From contig JADJGA010000011.1 in NCBI GenBank assembly GCA_016708265.1, positions 124,001 through 188,000 on the forward strand: a stretch of 64,000 nt of DNA, in the 5' to 3' direction. The notes under the pieces are model-generated. The model had not been told where the DNA came from, did not search any database, and saw only the letters and a program-made list of their open reading frames with translations. The stretch's first letter is position 1; every line of letters starts with the position of its first letter. The translations under genes and the position numbers were made by a program. Below are positions 10,651 through 20,674 of this stretch, piece after piece. The DNA is from Saprospiraceae bacterium. GTDB lineage: Bacteria; Bacteroidota; Bacteroidia; Chitinophagales; Saprospiraceae.

Positions 10651-10680
10651 GAGGCGTTTTTCATCGGGCGCCTCTTTTAT
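10651..10680 (+). terminator. Intrinsic terminator between convergent genes
   Basis: GAGGCG (10651-10656) and CGCCTC (10669-10674) form a GC-rich stem followed by TTTTAT on the plus strand. It lies between the convergent outer-membrane gene and the true 3' end of the PBP gene, so it may serve both strands. Confidence 0.7.
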
Positions 10681-10684
10681 ATTA

Positions 10685-13147
10685 TTATAACTCTTCTTCA
10701 AATTCTTCCTCTCCATTTCCTGGTTTTATATCAACAGCCTGGTTGAATGCTTCACAATTTATTTCTATTCCCGGACCTCCTTCAGGAATCTGGAAACTTA
10801 CATTTTTATTGTAGTCTACACCGGAGTGCTTTCGAGATACTGCATGAACTTTTCAAATATCGGCCTTGCCATATAAGATCCTTGTCCATATAATAAATTA
10901 CGGAATTTTATCCATTGCTCATCTCCTCCTACCCAGGTTCCAACAACCAGCCCCGGGCTTATGCCCATATACCAGCCATCACGATAATCATTGGTAGTTC
11001 CTGATTTTCCTCCAACCGGAGTAGTTAGTCTTGATTGTACTACTTTGCCTGCATATCTGAGCATACTTACCATAATATAATTGTAATTTTCAGGCATAGC
11101 TTTTTGTTTTTCCGGAACATGCCTGTAAATTACCTTGCCGTTTCTGTCTTCAATACGTGTGACAAAAACAGGTTTGTTATAGTATCCGTTATTTGAAAAC
11201 ACAGAGTAAGCTCCGGTCATCTGCATCACTGAAAGATCAGCGGAACCGAGACAAATAGAAGGTTGACGGGGAATATCATTTTTGTCAATTCCGAAATTCT
11301 CAACAAAATTGCGAACTATATCAACATTACCAAGCTCTTTCATTAAATATACAGAAACAGAGTTTTTTGATTCATATAAAGCTTCATATAATGTATAATA
11401 TTGTCCTGAAAATTTATCGGAATTCCCTGGAGACCATGTACTGACAAGGCCAAAATCTCCTTCACCGGGTGTTATTGAATACTGGATATCCTGAACTTTG
11501 AGACAAGGGTTTATCCCTTTATTGAACACGGCAGTAGAATAAATAAAGGGCTTGAAAGTAGAACCCACCTGCCTCTTGGTATTTATATGATCATACATGA
11601 AATACTTAAAATTTACACCCCCCACCCATGCTTTGATATATCCGTTTGCCGGATCTACTGCAAGCATTCCTGTCTGAAGAAAGTTTCTGTGATATTTAAT
11701 AGAATCAAGAGGTGTCATAAAGGCTTCTTTTTCACCTGCTTCATTATATTCAAAAACCTTCATTTTTGTTTTTGTGTTGAAAGCTCTTTTCACGGCATTA
11801 TTAAGTTTTATCTGCCTTGATTTCAGTACTGGCCAGAAATCACTTGCAAGAATATCAAGATAAACCCTTGCCTGGTTTGTAGTTATCTGATCTTCATCCC
11901 TTAGTTTTTCTAAATAACTGCCATTTTTTTCTTGTTCCAGCATTCTGTCCACATCTATATCCAATAACCTTGCTTCAGGAAAATAATCAGTAATAGAATC
12001 AATAATTGGAGTCATTACTGATTCTCTCAAATTCCTGAATCTGTTTGATTCCCTTATAAACCTGTTCAATGTTTCATTTCTTATCACCATTTGCTTTTTA
12101 TCTGCACCTGTTTTCCATATGTCATTTCCGCTCCAAATCTGGTTAAAGGTCATTTGAAGTTCTTTCATTCGTTCATTTACTGCCTTTTCAGCTAGTATCT
12201 GGTAATTCAGGTCAATAGTTGTATAAATCTTCAAACCATCCAGATCAACATTATACTTTGTGCCGTCGGGTTTCCTGTATTTTGGGTCATCAAGCAATTC
12301 AGTAACCCATTTGATTAATTCTGTTCTAAAGTACGGGGCGGGGCCTTTGAAAGATGTTGTTGATGAAAAATTAGATGCGTCAACTCTCTTATTTCTGAGT
12401 TTTTGATACATCCCCTCTTTCAGGAATCCGTACTTTTCCATTTGGTAAAGAACTACGTTTCGTCTTTGCTTTGATTTTTCTGTATTTTTTATAGGATTAT
12501 ACCTTACCGGCCATTTCAACATACCGATTAAGACCGCAGCCTCATCAACATTCAGCTCCTTTTGTGATTTTCCAAAATATGTTTTTGCTGCAGATTCAAT
12601 GCCATGAGAATTATACAAAAAATCAAATTTGTTGAGATACATTGCGAGTATTTCTTCTTTTGTATATCTTTTTTCCAGTTCCAGGGCTATGAGCCATTCC
12701 TGAATTTTCTGCCAAATCCGGACAAAACTATTTGCAGGTTTATCAGTAAAAAAAAGTTTTGCCAACTGTTGGGTAATTGTTGAAGCCCCTCCTTTTTTTG
12801 CCCATATAGAACAATGCTCTTACAGTACTCCTTGCATCTATACCACTATGCCCGAAAAATCTTATATCTTCTGTTGCTACTAAAGCATTGACAACATGAG
12901 GATTCAATTCTTCAAAAGTAGTCCAAACCCTGTTATATTTGAAATGTTTTCCTATTTCCTTAGTGTTAATATCATAAATTATGGTGGAAAATTCATATTT
13001 GGGATTATCCATTTCACTGATATCTGGCAATCTTGAAAATTTCACTATAACAAATAGCAACAATATCAGTAGCATGGAAGAAATACCGATTATCCATAAC
13101 CAGTTAATATAATAACTGGATTTGCTATTTTTTGATTTTATAGTCAT
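10685..13147 (-). CDS. mrcA: Penicillin-binding protein 1A, bifunctional (two frameshifts)
   Basis: This is a membrane-anchored peptidoglycan glycosyltransferase/transpeptidase. It has an N-terminal membrane helix (residues about 16-37), GT51 motifs EDIRFFGHSGID and, after correction, GGASTITQQLAK, then a transpeptidase with STFK, SKN and KSGTT boxes. Frameshift 1 is in a 7-T run at 12793-12799: dropping one base restores GKKGGASTITQQ. Frameshift 2 is near 10818: the apparent stop after YLESTPV is bypassed in another frame, which reads VDYNKNVSFQIPEGGPGIEI and ends in an acidic EEEFEEEL tail at 10685. The rebuilt length of about 820 residues is normal. Such a gene is unlikely to be doubly broken in a living cell, so these look like sequence errors. 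It lies 7 bp downstream of the monooxygenase gene in one operon. Confidence 0.88.
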
Positions 13148-13154
13148 ACTGTAT

Positions 13155-13448
13155 TTAATTGTTACTCATGATGATAGTACTCCAGGCTTTAGGTTTACTA
13201 TCAAAAAGTAGTTTTGTTTTTTCCCAGGTTTTTTCGAACAATTCAGATTTTCTGTAATTTTCAAGTTCATTTTCCTGATTCCATTCACTAATGGTAAAAA
13301 ACTTATTTTTATTGTCTATATCTCTCAATAATTTCAAAGAGATACAACCTTCAAAACCCGAAATGAGTTCCTGATTTTCCTTGAAAATATTCAGAAATTC
13401 TTCAATTTTTTCTTCTTTAAAAGTCATCCTGACTATCCGGACTATCAT
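13155..13448 (-). CDS. Antibiotic-biosynthesis-monooxygenase (ABM) domain protein
   Basis: This single-domain protein of 97 residues has the ferredoxin-like ABM fold pattern: IVRIVRMTFKEEKIEEFL, a FEGCISLKLLRD strand, FFTISEWNQENELENYR and a closing strand KAWSTI. Family members are small cofactor-free oxygenases or quinol monooxygenases; the substrate here is unknown. It sits 14 bp after the SLBB export gene and 7 bp before PBP1A, so it is co-transcribed with envelope genes, though a link in function is not evident. Confidence 0.75.
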   Translation of the reverse strand: MIVRIVRMTFKEEKIEEFLNIFKENQELISGFEGCISLKLLRDIDNKNKFFTISEWNQENELENYRKSELFEKTWEKTKLLFDSKPKAWSTIIMSNN

Positions 13449-13462
13449 TTCCTGATTATGAA

Positions 13463-16186
13463 TTATTGACTAAGGGTTTTAAAAAGAATCACCAGTGTCA
13501 TTATTGTAGATATTTGAGCAACAGAGTCATTAATTATTTTATTCCAGTCAATTTCTTTGTCGTCTTTTTCTTCTTTTGTTTTCTCTTTTTTATAGGCGAC
13601 TTTAATTAATGATCCTTTTTTTACTTTTGGATAGACTTTGAACAGACCGAAATCAGTTGTCCTTTTAACTTCTCCATTTGCATTTTCTACGAGAATATCT
13701 TTTTTACTTGCCTGCTCATTCAATCCTCCTGCATAATTATCTATGTAATACATTGCTCTTTTACCACTGTGGTAAGGCACATTAATACCAAATTTGTTGA
13801 ATGCGATTTCCTCTTTATATACTTCATAAACTTTTGTAGCACCCTGAATAGTGACAAAGTCCTTTTGCTTGGGTATTTCCAAAATATCCTCATTTTTTAA
13901 AATGTAATTAAATTTAGATTTGTTACTTTTTAATGCTTCTCCAAGCCTCATTACGATGAATCCTATACTATCCTGATTTCTGTAAAGAGTCGCCCCTTCT
14001 ATAAATGCTTCTTCCGTAAATCCCCCTGCTCTGTTTATGATATCAGATACTTTTTCGTTCTTTGATGTCAGAGTGTAAAATCCAGGATATTGAATCTCTC
14101 CGATAATATTTACAACTTTTTGCATTTCAAATTCAGGAATATACCTGACATAAACATTATCATAGGGTTCTAATACAAAGGATTCATAATTATCTTTACC
14201 GGTATCAATACTTTTATCCATATCGATTTTGGCTACAATTGTTTTTGTAGGGTTATTATTCTGAATTACTATTCTCGATACTTCAATATTGTTAGTTGAC
14301 GCAGCAAGTTTAAATCCTCCTGCCATAGTGACTAGATCCAATAAACTCATTTTTTTACCATATTGATATTCTCCCGGTTTATTTACTGCACCGGATATTG
14401 ATACCATTGTAGATTCATTGAATAAATTTTGTGTCAACACTTCAAGCTTGTCAAATGGTTGCAAATTAAAATTTTCCGTTGACTCGGGATTTGCAAAAAT
14501 ATTTCTGAGATTTACCCTTATATATTGCTTTTCAAAATCTTTAAGCGGATCTTGTCTGTGTACAAAAGCTATATCTGAAGCATTCCTGCTTAGTCCGCCA
14601 GCTAATATAATTGCTTCAGAAATTTTTATAGACTGAACCGATCCATACAAATACTTTTTTGTTGTATCCCTAACAGCCCCGGCTATTTCGATATACGCTT
14701 TATCACTAAATCTGCTTTTGCTCCAAACAGTGATCCTGTCTTCATTTTCAAGTTTTAGATCGATATCACTATTTCCTTTATTCTTTATAATTGTGTCAAG
14801 ATCCAGTTTTATATATTTTCCAGAGCCATCATCATTCTTTCTGATCAGAAAAGCGAAGTCAAGTTTGGATTCCGGCATCAATCCCGCTGATTTTAATGCA
14901 TCAGAAACCCTGATCTGACCATTATTTTCAAATCTGCCCGGATTATAAACTGCACCATTAACATAAAAAAAGTTGTCGGCTGGTACTGTTATGTTTCTGA
15001 CATGTACAATGTCACCATTGAAAAGTTCAAAATCATTTATTTTCCCATTAGTGTCAAAAAGCTCTACATCAATAAATGCCTTTTTATTCTCAACAAATCT
15101 TTCTATCTGAAATTTATTCTTAATAGCATCCTCACTATATCCTCCTGCATAGTTAAGTAAATCCTTAATGCCTTCTTTCTGAATTAATTCAAAAGTGTAG
15201 GGTCTTTTTACTCCGCCATCAATTGTTACAATTTTCTCTGCAACGGGGACATGAATTACATCATCATTGTCAAGAAAAAAATTTTCGCTCATAGTAGGAT
15301 TTGACAAGTACTTATACAAATCAAAAACTTTGAAATCTCCTTTTACCCTTATCAGTTTAATATTTCTAACTGAAGCAATATCTGTAACCCCAGACGAATA
15401 TCTTACTCCTTCAAAAACACTATTCGTGGCATCCATGCTAAATGAGCCCGGCTTCAGAACTTCTCCATACACCGAAACTTTTATATTTCTTGAAGATTGA
15501 AGGGCAATATTGATCTCACCTTTATTAAATATCATGTATCTTGACAGAACCTGTTCTATTTTACTTCTTGCTGTACTAAAAGTGAGACCCGTTAGAAAAA
15601 CCCTTTTCTTAAGGTCGGTTTTGTCAAATTTTATATATCCGTCTTTTTCAATAATATAACTATTTTCAAGTTGAGAACGGTTTGACCAGACAGATACCGA
15701 AATCTTGTCACCCGGTCCCAATATGTAATTATCATTAACTTTCAGAAGATCGGTTTTCTCTTTTGGTGCAAGATTAAACAGCTCGTGCCCGTAAATTTTT
15801 GATAATCGCTTTACCTCTTCTGCCTGAATACGGGATTCATCAATTTTGCTTTTAACATCTTCTTTTATTTCATTTTTGATTTCAGTCTTAACTTCTTCTA
15901 TAGCCTGGGGCTTAATTTCCTTTTTAACTTCTTCCTTTTTCTGAGCCTCAAGATCTTCGATTATTCTCTGAATCTGCACTATCTGATCCGGAGTCGCTTT
16001 TTCCAACTGATCAGGATTAATATTATTTTTCAGAAGTGCTTCCCTTACTTCGGTTTCTGATAATCCTCTCTTTTGAAGTTCTGACTTCACTTTTGCCTCC
16101 ATAATTTTATTCTCCTGGGCATAAAACTGTAAATTTCCCAAGACAAGCAGCATTATTGAAAATACTATTTTTATGTATATTCTCAT
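13463..16186 (-). CDS. SLBB-domain polysaccharide export protein (Wza-like)
   Basis: The 907-residue envelope protein starts with a signal peptide (MRIYIKIVFSIMLLVLGNL, cut after YAQ). A charged Lys/Glu-rich stretch (about 40-125) follows, then a polysaccharide-export domain (YILGPGDKISVSVW...) and several SLBB repeats, each with a GxVxxPG(x)F/Y-like core (GEVLKPGSF, GAVYNPGRF, GAVNKPGEY, GEIQYPGFY). A hydrophobic C-terminal segment may anchor it. Members form or gate the outer-membrane channel for capsule or exopolysaccharide export. It is much longer than Wza (about 380 residues), as is usual in Bacteroidetes. It is first in a leftward operon with the ABM and PBP1A genes; rfbB lies just upstream in the same direction. 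Confidence 0.82.
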   Translation of the reverse strand: MRIYIKIVFSIMLLVLGNLQFYAQENKIMEAKVKSELQKRGLSETEVREALLKNNINPDQLEKATPDQIVQIQRIIEDLEAQKKEEVKKEIKPQAIEEVKTEIKNEIKEDVKSKIDESRIQAEEVKRLSKIYGHELFNLAPKEKTDLLKVNDNYILGPGDKISVSVWSNRSQLENSYIIEKDGYIKFDKTDLKKRVFLTGLTFSTARSKIEQVLSRYMIFNKGEINIALQSSRNIKVSVYGEVLKPGSFSMDATNSVFEGVRYSSGVTDIASVRNIKLIRVKGDFKVFDLYKYLSNPTMSENFFLDNDDVIHVPVAEKIVTIDGGVKRPYTFELIQKEGIKDLLNYAGGYSEDAIKNKFQIERFVENKKAFIDVELFDTNGKINDFELFNGDIVHVRNITVPADNFFYVNGAVYNPGRFENNGQIRVSDALKSAGLMPESKLDFAFLIRKNDDGSGKYIKLDLDTIIKNKGNSDIDLKLENEDRITVWSKSRFSDKAYIEIAGAVRDTTKKYLYGSVQSIKISEAIILAGGLSRNASDIAFVHRQDPLKDFEKQYIRVNLRNIFANPESTENFNLQPFDKLEVLTQNLFNESTMVSISGAVNKPGEYQYGKKMSLLDLVTMAGGFKLAASTNNIEVSRIVIQNNNPTKTIVAKIDMDKSIDTGKDNYESFVLEPYDNVYVRYIPEFEMQKVVNIIGEIQYPGFYTLTSKNEKVSDIINRAGGFTEEAFIEGATLYRNQDSIGFIVMRLGEALKSNKSKFNYILKNEDILEIPKQKDFVTIQGATKVYEVYKEEIAFNKFGINVPYHSGKRAMYYIDNYAGGLNEQASKKDILVENANGEVKRTTDFGLFKVYPKVKKGSLIKVAYKKEKTKEEKDDKEIDWNKIINDSVAQISTIMTLVILFKTLSQ

Positions 16187-16253
16187 TTCTTTTAATTTTT
16201 TTCCTAAATGTTTTAGACGATTGAAAGTTAATTAATATCTAAAAATAGATATG

Positions 16254-17300
16254 TTATTTCTCGTAATATTTTTTATAATATTTTAAATAATCCCCGCTGG
16301 TAACACTTGCCAGCCATTCTTTATTATTCAGATACCATTCTACGGTTTTTTCTAACCCTATAGAAAAATCATTTTCAGGTCTCCATTTAAGCTCTGTTTT
16401 TAATTTTGTGGAATCAATTGCATAACGTCTGTCATGGCCGGGCCTGTCTTTGATGTATTCAATTAAAAGCCTTGAACTTCCGATATTGTTCAATTTTTTA
16501 TCTATAATATCACATAATAAAGTCACTATTTCAATATTCATTTTTTCATTATCACCTCCAATATTATAAGTTTCTCCTCTTACCCCATTATGAAAAATCA
16601 TATCAATTGCTTTTACATGATCTTCCACATATAACCAATCTCTGACATTTTTACCATCACCATAAATGGGTAGTGGTTTGCTGTTTATTATGTTATTGAT
16701 TATCAATGGTATCAGTTTTTCGGGGAATTGAAATGGCCCATAATTATTTGAACAGTTCGAAATTATGACAGGCAAGCCATACGTATGATAAAAAGCTCTT
16801 ACAAAATGATCTGAACTTGCCTTGGCAGCTGAATACGGTGATCGGGGATCATAAGCCGTTGTTTCAATAAATTTTCCATCCTCTCCCAGGCTCCCGTAAA
16901 CCTCGTCTGTGGAAATATGATAAAATAAATGATCTGACTTACCTTTCCAGATTTTTTTTGCAGCGTTCAACAGGTTGATGGTACCTACTACATTTGTATT
17001 TACAAATTCCATTGGATTTTCTATCGATCTGTCTACATGGGATTCTGCAGCCAGGTGAATTACAGATTTTATGGAATATTCATAAAATACCTCTTCCAGT
17101 TTGTTATATTCCTGAATATCGCCCTTTACAAATATATAATTTTCAAAATCTTCAATATCTTTTAAATTTTCAAGATTGCCGGCATAAGTAAGTTTATCAA
17201 AATTGACAATCCGGTATTTCTGCTTATATTTATTAACGAAATGCCTTACTAAATGAGATCCAATAAATCCTGCACCTCCTGTAATTAAAATCGAATCCAT
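16254..17300 (-). CDS. rfbB: dTDP-glucose 4,6-dehydratase
   Basis: This extended short-chain dehydrogenase/reductase of 348 residues has the NAD-binding GGAGFIGSH at the N-terminus, HLAAESHVDRSI, the STDEVYG active-site segment, and YSAAK (the YxxxK catalytic pair). NNYGPFQFPEKLIPL and GDGKNVRDWLYVEDH are typical of RfbB. It converts dTDP-glucose to dTDP-4-keto-6-deoxyglucose, the second step toward dTDP-rhamnose and other deoxysugars for surface glycans. The adjacent polysaccharide export gene fits that role. The reading frame is intact. Confidence 0.93.
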   Translation of the reverse strand: MDSILITGGAGFIGSHLVRHFVNKYKQKYRIVNFDKLTYAGNLENLKDIEDFENYIFVKGDIQEYNKLEEVFYEYSIKSVIHLAAESHVDRSIENPMEFVNTNVVGTINLLNAAKKIWKGKSDHLFYHISTDEVYGSLGEDGKFIETTAYDPRSPYSAAKASSDHFVRAFYHTYGLPVIISNCSNNYGPFQFPEKLIPLIINNIINSKPLPIYGDGKNVRDWLYVEDHVKAIDMIFHNGVRGETYNIGGDNEKMNIEIVTLLCDIIDKKLNNIGSSRLLIEYIKDRPGHDRRYAIDSTKLKTELKWRPENDFSIGLEKTVEWYLNNKEWLASVTSGDYLKYYKKYYEK

Positions 17301-17320
17301 TATTTCTAAGATTTTTTTTG

Positions 17321-17328
17321 CAAAAATA
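17321..17328 (-). promoter_or_regulatory. Candidate -7 element of the rfbB promoter
   Basis: On the minus strand the sequence reads TATTTTTG (TAnnTTTG), about 20 bp before the rfbB ATG in the divergent gap 17301-17453. No -33 TTG is seen at the ideal spacing. Confidence 0.4.
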
Positions 17329-17453
17329 ACAAATTATTAAGTATTTATAACTTATAAACTTAAGCATTAAATAAATTACACAACATTTATTAACAGCAGA
17401 ATACAAATTAATATTATTTTCGTATTAAAATTGTACTATAGTTTCAATCAATT

Positions 17454-18218
17454 ATGACAAAAAGATTATTTCTCTCTTTTTTATTGCTTTTTTTACTTAG
17501 CTTTTTAAATGGTCAAAACACCTTAACAAAAAACTCAGTTAAAAATGATCCGGGTTTTATAAACATTATATCTTATGGATTGGATTTGCCAGCAGGAAAC
17601 ATGCGGGATTTATATGGCTATAATTTCAGGTTTGGTATAGCTCCAACGTATTATTTCGCAAATTCAAATTTCTCTATAGGATTTTCCGCAGATTATATAT
17701 TCGGATATAAGGTCAAAATTAATCCTGTTTCAAATCTTCAGACCTATGATGAACAGATCTTAAATTCAGGGCCGGGTATTTCATCTTTTAATATGAGTGA
17801 ACGGGGAATTGTTGCCGGAGCATTTGTCAGCAAGGTATTTCCGTTTAAATCTCATAACCTCAGGACAGGAATCCGCATCGACTTCGGTCCTTATTTCTTT
17901 AGCCATTGGATACATTATAAAGATGATTTGGGTACAATACCGCAATTGGAGGGTGAATACCGGAAGGGTTATGACAGACTTACTGGTGGATTTGCACTTA
18001 AAGAGTTTATTGGATATCAGCATCTGTCTCAAAAGAGTAATGTCAGTTTTAATGCAGGATTTGAATTTTTCCAGGGCTTCACAAAAAGTTTCCGGTTACA
18101 TAATTTTAGCAATGCTTCAACTGATAATGAAAAAAAAATCGACCTTCTTTTCGGAATTAAAATAGGCTGGATACTGCCAATCTACATCGAAAAAAATCCG
18201 GAGGAAATTTATTATTAA
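17454..18218 (+). CDS. Predicted outer-membrane beta-barrel protein
   Basis: The 254-residue protein has a clear signal peptide (MTKRLFLSFLLLFLLSFLNG, cleavage near GQ). Glycine- and aromatic-rich alternating strands follow (NFRFGIAPTYYFANSNFSIG; FSADYIFGYKV; LLFGIKIGWILPIY). No named family is recognised. It ends 3 bp before waaA and so is probably co-transcribed with the Kdo transferase, which may hint at an envelope role. The reading frame is intact. Confidence 0.65.
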   Translation: MTKRLFLSFLLLFLLSFLNGQNTLTKNSVKNDPGFINIISYGLDLPAGNMRDLYGYNFRFGIAPTYYFANSNFSIGFSADYIFGYKVKINPVSNLQTYDEQILNSGPGISSFNMSERGIVAGAFVSKVFPFKSHNLRTGIRIDFGPYFFSHWIHYKDDLGTIPQLEGEYRKGYDRLTGGFALKEFIGYQHLSQKSNVSFNAGFEFFQGFTKSFRLHNFSNASTDNEKKIDLLFGIKIGWILPIYIEKNPEEIYY

Positions 18219-18221
18219 AAA

Positions 18222-19457
18222 ATGAAAATTGTGTATAAGCTTTCTATTCTTGTTTATTTTTTACTGATCAAATTTTTTTCCTACTTTAATCTTAAGGCAA
18301 AATCATGGATCAATGGGAGAAAAGAACAGATCATACCTGAGCTGAAAAATAAAAAAGTAATCTGGATGCATTGTTCTTCTCTTGGTGAATTCGAACAAGG
18401 CAGACCGGTTTTTGAGGAATTGAAAAAAAAATTGGGAAATTATATTTTTGTTCTCAGTTTTTTCTCTCCATCGGGATTTGAAAGATTAAAGAATAATACT
18501 GAAATTGCAGACTATATTTTATATCTGCCTATTGATCTTCCCGGAAATGTAAATGATTTTCTCGACAGAATAAATCCGGAGATCTGCATTTTTGTTAAAT
18601 ATGATTTTTGGTTTAATTTTATAAAAGAGATAAATAAAAGAGGAATAAAACTGATTTTCATTTCTGTACTGCTCCATAAAAATCATAGTTTGTTTTCATT
18701 CTTTAATAAATCTTTATTGAGTGAATTGGCAAAAACCACAAGGATATTCTCCCAGGATGAAGTGACGTTAAATCTTCTGCAACAAAAAGGTTTTAAAAAT
18801 GTGGAAGTTGCTGGTGATACGAGAATTGACCGTGTTCTGGAGATTTCATCCCGTGAATTTAAAGACGCTATCATAGAAAAATTTATTTCTGCTCCAAAAA
18901 AAGTACTTGTTTGCGGTAGTACCTGGGAAAAAGATATTGAAGTGATTAGCGAATTACAAAATATACTTTCAGAAAACTATAAACTTATAATCGCACCACA
19001 TGAAATCTCAAACAAACAAACTGACCTTATTAAAACAAAATTTAGTTTGTCTAAAATCACCTTTTATTCAAAACCCGATAATGAGCTAGGTAATTCACAT
19101 ATTCTGATAATTGATAAAATAGGTATTCTGTCCAGAATTTACAGATATGCAAACCTGGCTTATATTGGCGGTGGATTCGGAAACGGTATTCACAATACAC
19201 TTGAACCGGCATCTTATTCACTTCCTGTAATTTTTGGTCCTAAATATTCCAAATTTATAGAAGCATCTGTTCTGGTTAAACAAAAGGCTTTTTTCAGTAT
19301 TAACAACACATCCGCACTTAAAGAAGTACTTTCCAGACTTGATGATCAAATCAATTACACTATTGCACAAAATGAAATAATCAGTTTTTTTGAACATAAT
19401 AAGGACGCATCGGTTAAAATTGTTAAATACATTGAAAAACTCACTAATGAAAAATAA
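18222..19457 (+). CDS. waaA: 3-deoxy-D-manno-octulosonic acid (Kdo) transferase
   Basis: This GT30 enzyme transfers Kdo from CMP-Kdo to lipid A precursor at the inner membrane. It has an N-terminal hydrophobic anchor, the catalytic-region motif CSSLGEFEQGRPV (the Glu is the expected base), and the nucleotide-binding C-terminal segment YIGGGFGNGIHNTLEPASY with FGPKYSKF. Its length of 411 residues is normal. The stop overlaps the start of the heptose kinase gene by 11 bp, so Kdo and heptose steps are translated together. Confidence 0.92.
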   Translation: MKIVYKLSILVYFLLIKFFSYFNLKAKSWINGRKEQIIPELKNKKVIWMHCSSLGEFEQGRPVFEELKKKLGNYIFVLSFFSPSGFERLKNNTEIADYILYLPIDLPGNVNDFLDRINPEICIFVKYDFWFNFIKEINKRGIKLIFISVLLHKNHSLFSFFNKSLLSELAKTTRIFSQDEVTLNLLQQKGFKNVEVAGDTRIDRVLEISSREFKDAIIEKFISAPKKVLVCGSTWEKDIEVISELQNILSENYKLIIAPHEISNKQTDLIKTKFSLSKITFYSKPDNELGNSHILIIDKIGILSRIYRYANLAYIGGGFGNGIHNTLEPASYSLPVIFGPKYSKFIEASVLVKQKAFFSINNTSALKEVLSRLDDQINYTIAQNEIISFFEHNKDASVKIVKYIEKLTNEK

Positions 19458-20415
19458 ATCCAGATACGTACTTAATAAATACAATGTTCTGATCATAGGC
19501 GATCTGATGCTTGACCGTTATTTATATGGAAACATTTCCAGAATATCTCCTGAAGCACCGGTTCCAGTCCTTGAAAAAGTAAATGTAGAAAACAAACCCG
19601 GGGGAGCAGCAAATGTAGCACTAAATGTAAAAAGCCTGGGCTCAACACCATTTTTATTCGGCATTGTCGGTAATGATGCCCCGGGAAAAATGTTAAGGGA
19701 GTTATTGAAACAGGATGGAATAGATACAGGAAATATAATTACTGTCAATGACAGACCTACCACGGTTAAAACCCGTATAATGGCTTCCGGCCAACATATA
19801 TTAAGAATAGATGAAGAAATTTCTGATGATCTTGATACCCAAATTCAGGAGCAATTAAAAGAAAAATTCGATAAACTTACTGAAGAAATAAAAATTGATG
19901 CTGTGATATTTCAGGATTATAACAAAGGCTTACTTAATGACAATATAATTAACCATATAATATCAAAATGCAGGGGAAAAGGTATATTTACCGCTGTTGA
20001 TCCAAAATTTAAAAATTTCCTGTGCTATAAAAATGTAGGTTTTTTCAAACCCAATCTCAAAGAGATCAGTGCCATCATAAATCTGCCTGTTTCTCCCAAA
20101 ATTGAAAACCTCAATACAGCTGCAAAAAAACTCAAAGAACAATTGAATTTTGATAATTTGTTTATAACTCTGGGTGAAAAGGGGATATATTATTGCAGCA
20201 ATAAAAAATCTGAAATATTACCGACAAAAAAGAAAAATGTGGTCGATGTGAGCGGTGCAGGTGATGTGGTGATCTCTGCTGCAACACTTTTTTTCCTTTC
20301 GAATCTGGAAATTGAAAACATAGCTGAAATATCCAATATTGCAGGAGGATTAGCCTGCGATTCCCTGGGTGTAGCTACAGTTTCAAAGTCACAATTAATG
20401 AATGCATTAATTTAA
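19447..20415 (+). CDS. hldA: D-glycero-beta-D-manno-heptose-7-phosphate kinase
   Basis: This is a PfkB/ribokinase-family kinase of about 322 residues. I chose the ATG at 19447 (MKNKSRYVLNKYNVLIIGDLMLDRY), which overlaps waaA by 11 bp; an upstream in-frame ATG at 19390 lies inside waaA. Family motifs are GGAANVALNVKSLG near the N-terminus and the anion-hole/catalytic VSGAGDVVISA near the C-terminus. It phosphorylates heptose-7-phosphate at C1 for ADP-heptose. The nucleotidyltransferase half found in bifunctional HldE is absent, so a separate hldC would be needed elsewhere. gmhA follows after a 259-bp gap. Confidence 0.88.
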   Translation: MKNKSRYVLNKYNVLIIGDLMLDRYLYGNISRISPEAPVPVLEKVNVENKPGGAANVALNVKSLGSTPFLFGIVGNDAPGKMLRELLKQDGIDTGNIITVNDRPTTVKTRIMASGQHILRIDEEISDDLDTQIQEQLKEKFDKLTEEIKIDAVIFQDYNKGLLNDNIINHIISKCRGKGIFTAVDPKFKNFLCYKNVGFFKPNLKEISAIINLPVSPKIENLNTAAKKLKEQLNFDNLFITLGEKGIYYCSNKKSEILPTKKKNVVDVSGAGDVVISAATLFFLSNLEIENIAEISNIAGGLACDSLGVATVSKSQLMNALI

Positions 20416-20570
20416 CCGAGGTTACGGATATTTGTTTGGATACTGCTATATCCTTTTGAAACTAAATGAATGTCTTCTGTGTGCCATTGAAATAATTGAT
20501 AATAGAACACGGATAAACTTATAGAAATTATTAAACTAATTTTTTGAGCCTCAACTCACATTAATTTAAT

Positions 20571-20578
20571 TAACTTTG
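20571..20578 (+). promoter_or_regulatory. Candidate -7 element upstream of gmhA
   Basis: TAACTTTG matches TAnnTTTG, about 97 bp before the chosen gmhA start. A TTG at 20544-20546 is 24 bp upstream, a little further than the usual 19-21. It would give gmhA and rlmN their own promoter. Confidence 0.4.
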
Positions 20579-20674
20579 CATTTCATTGATCAGGTAGAAA
20601 CAGATCATAAAAGTTTTTTTCAGGTAACCAAATCTTTTAAATCACTATCGAAAATATTAAATTATCAACAGGAT

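Noticed and set aside
10587..10814. Plus-strand 75-codon frame
   Set aside because: It lies antisense to the true C-terminal coding tail of PBP1A and over the terminator.
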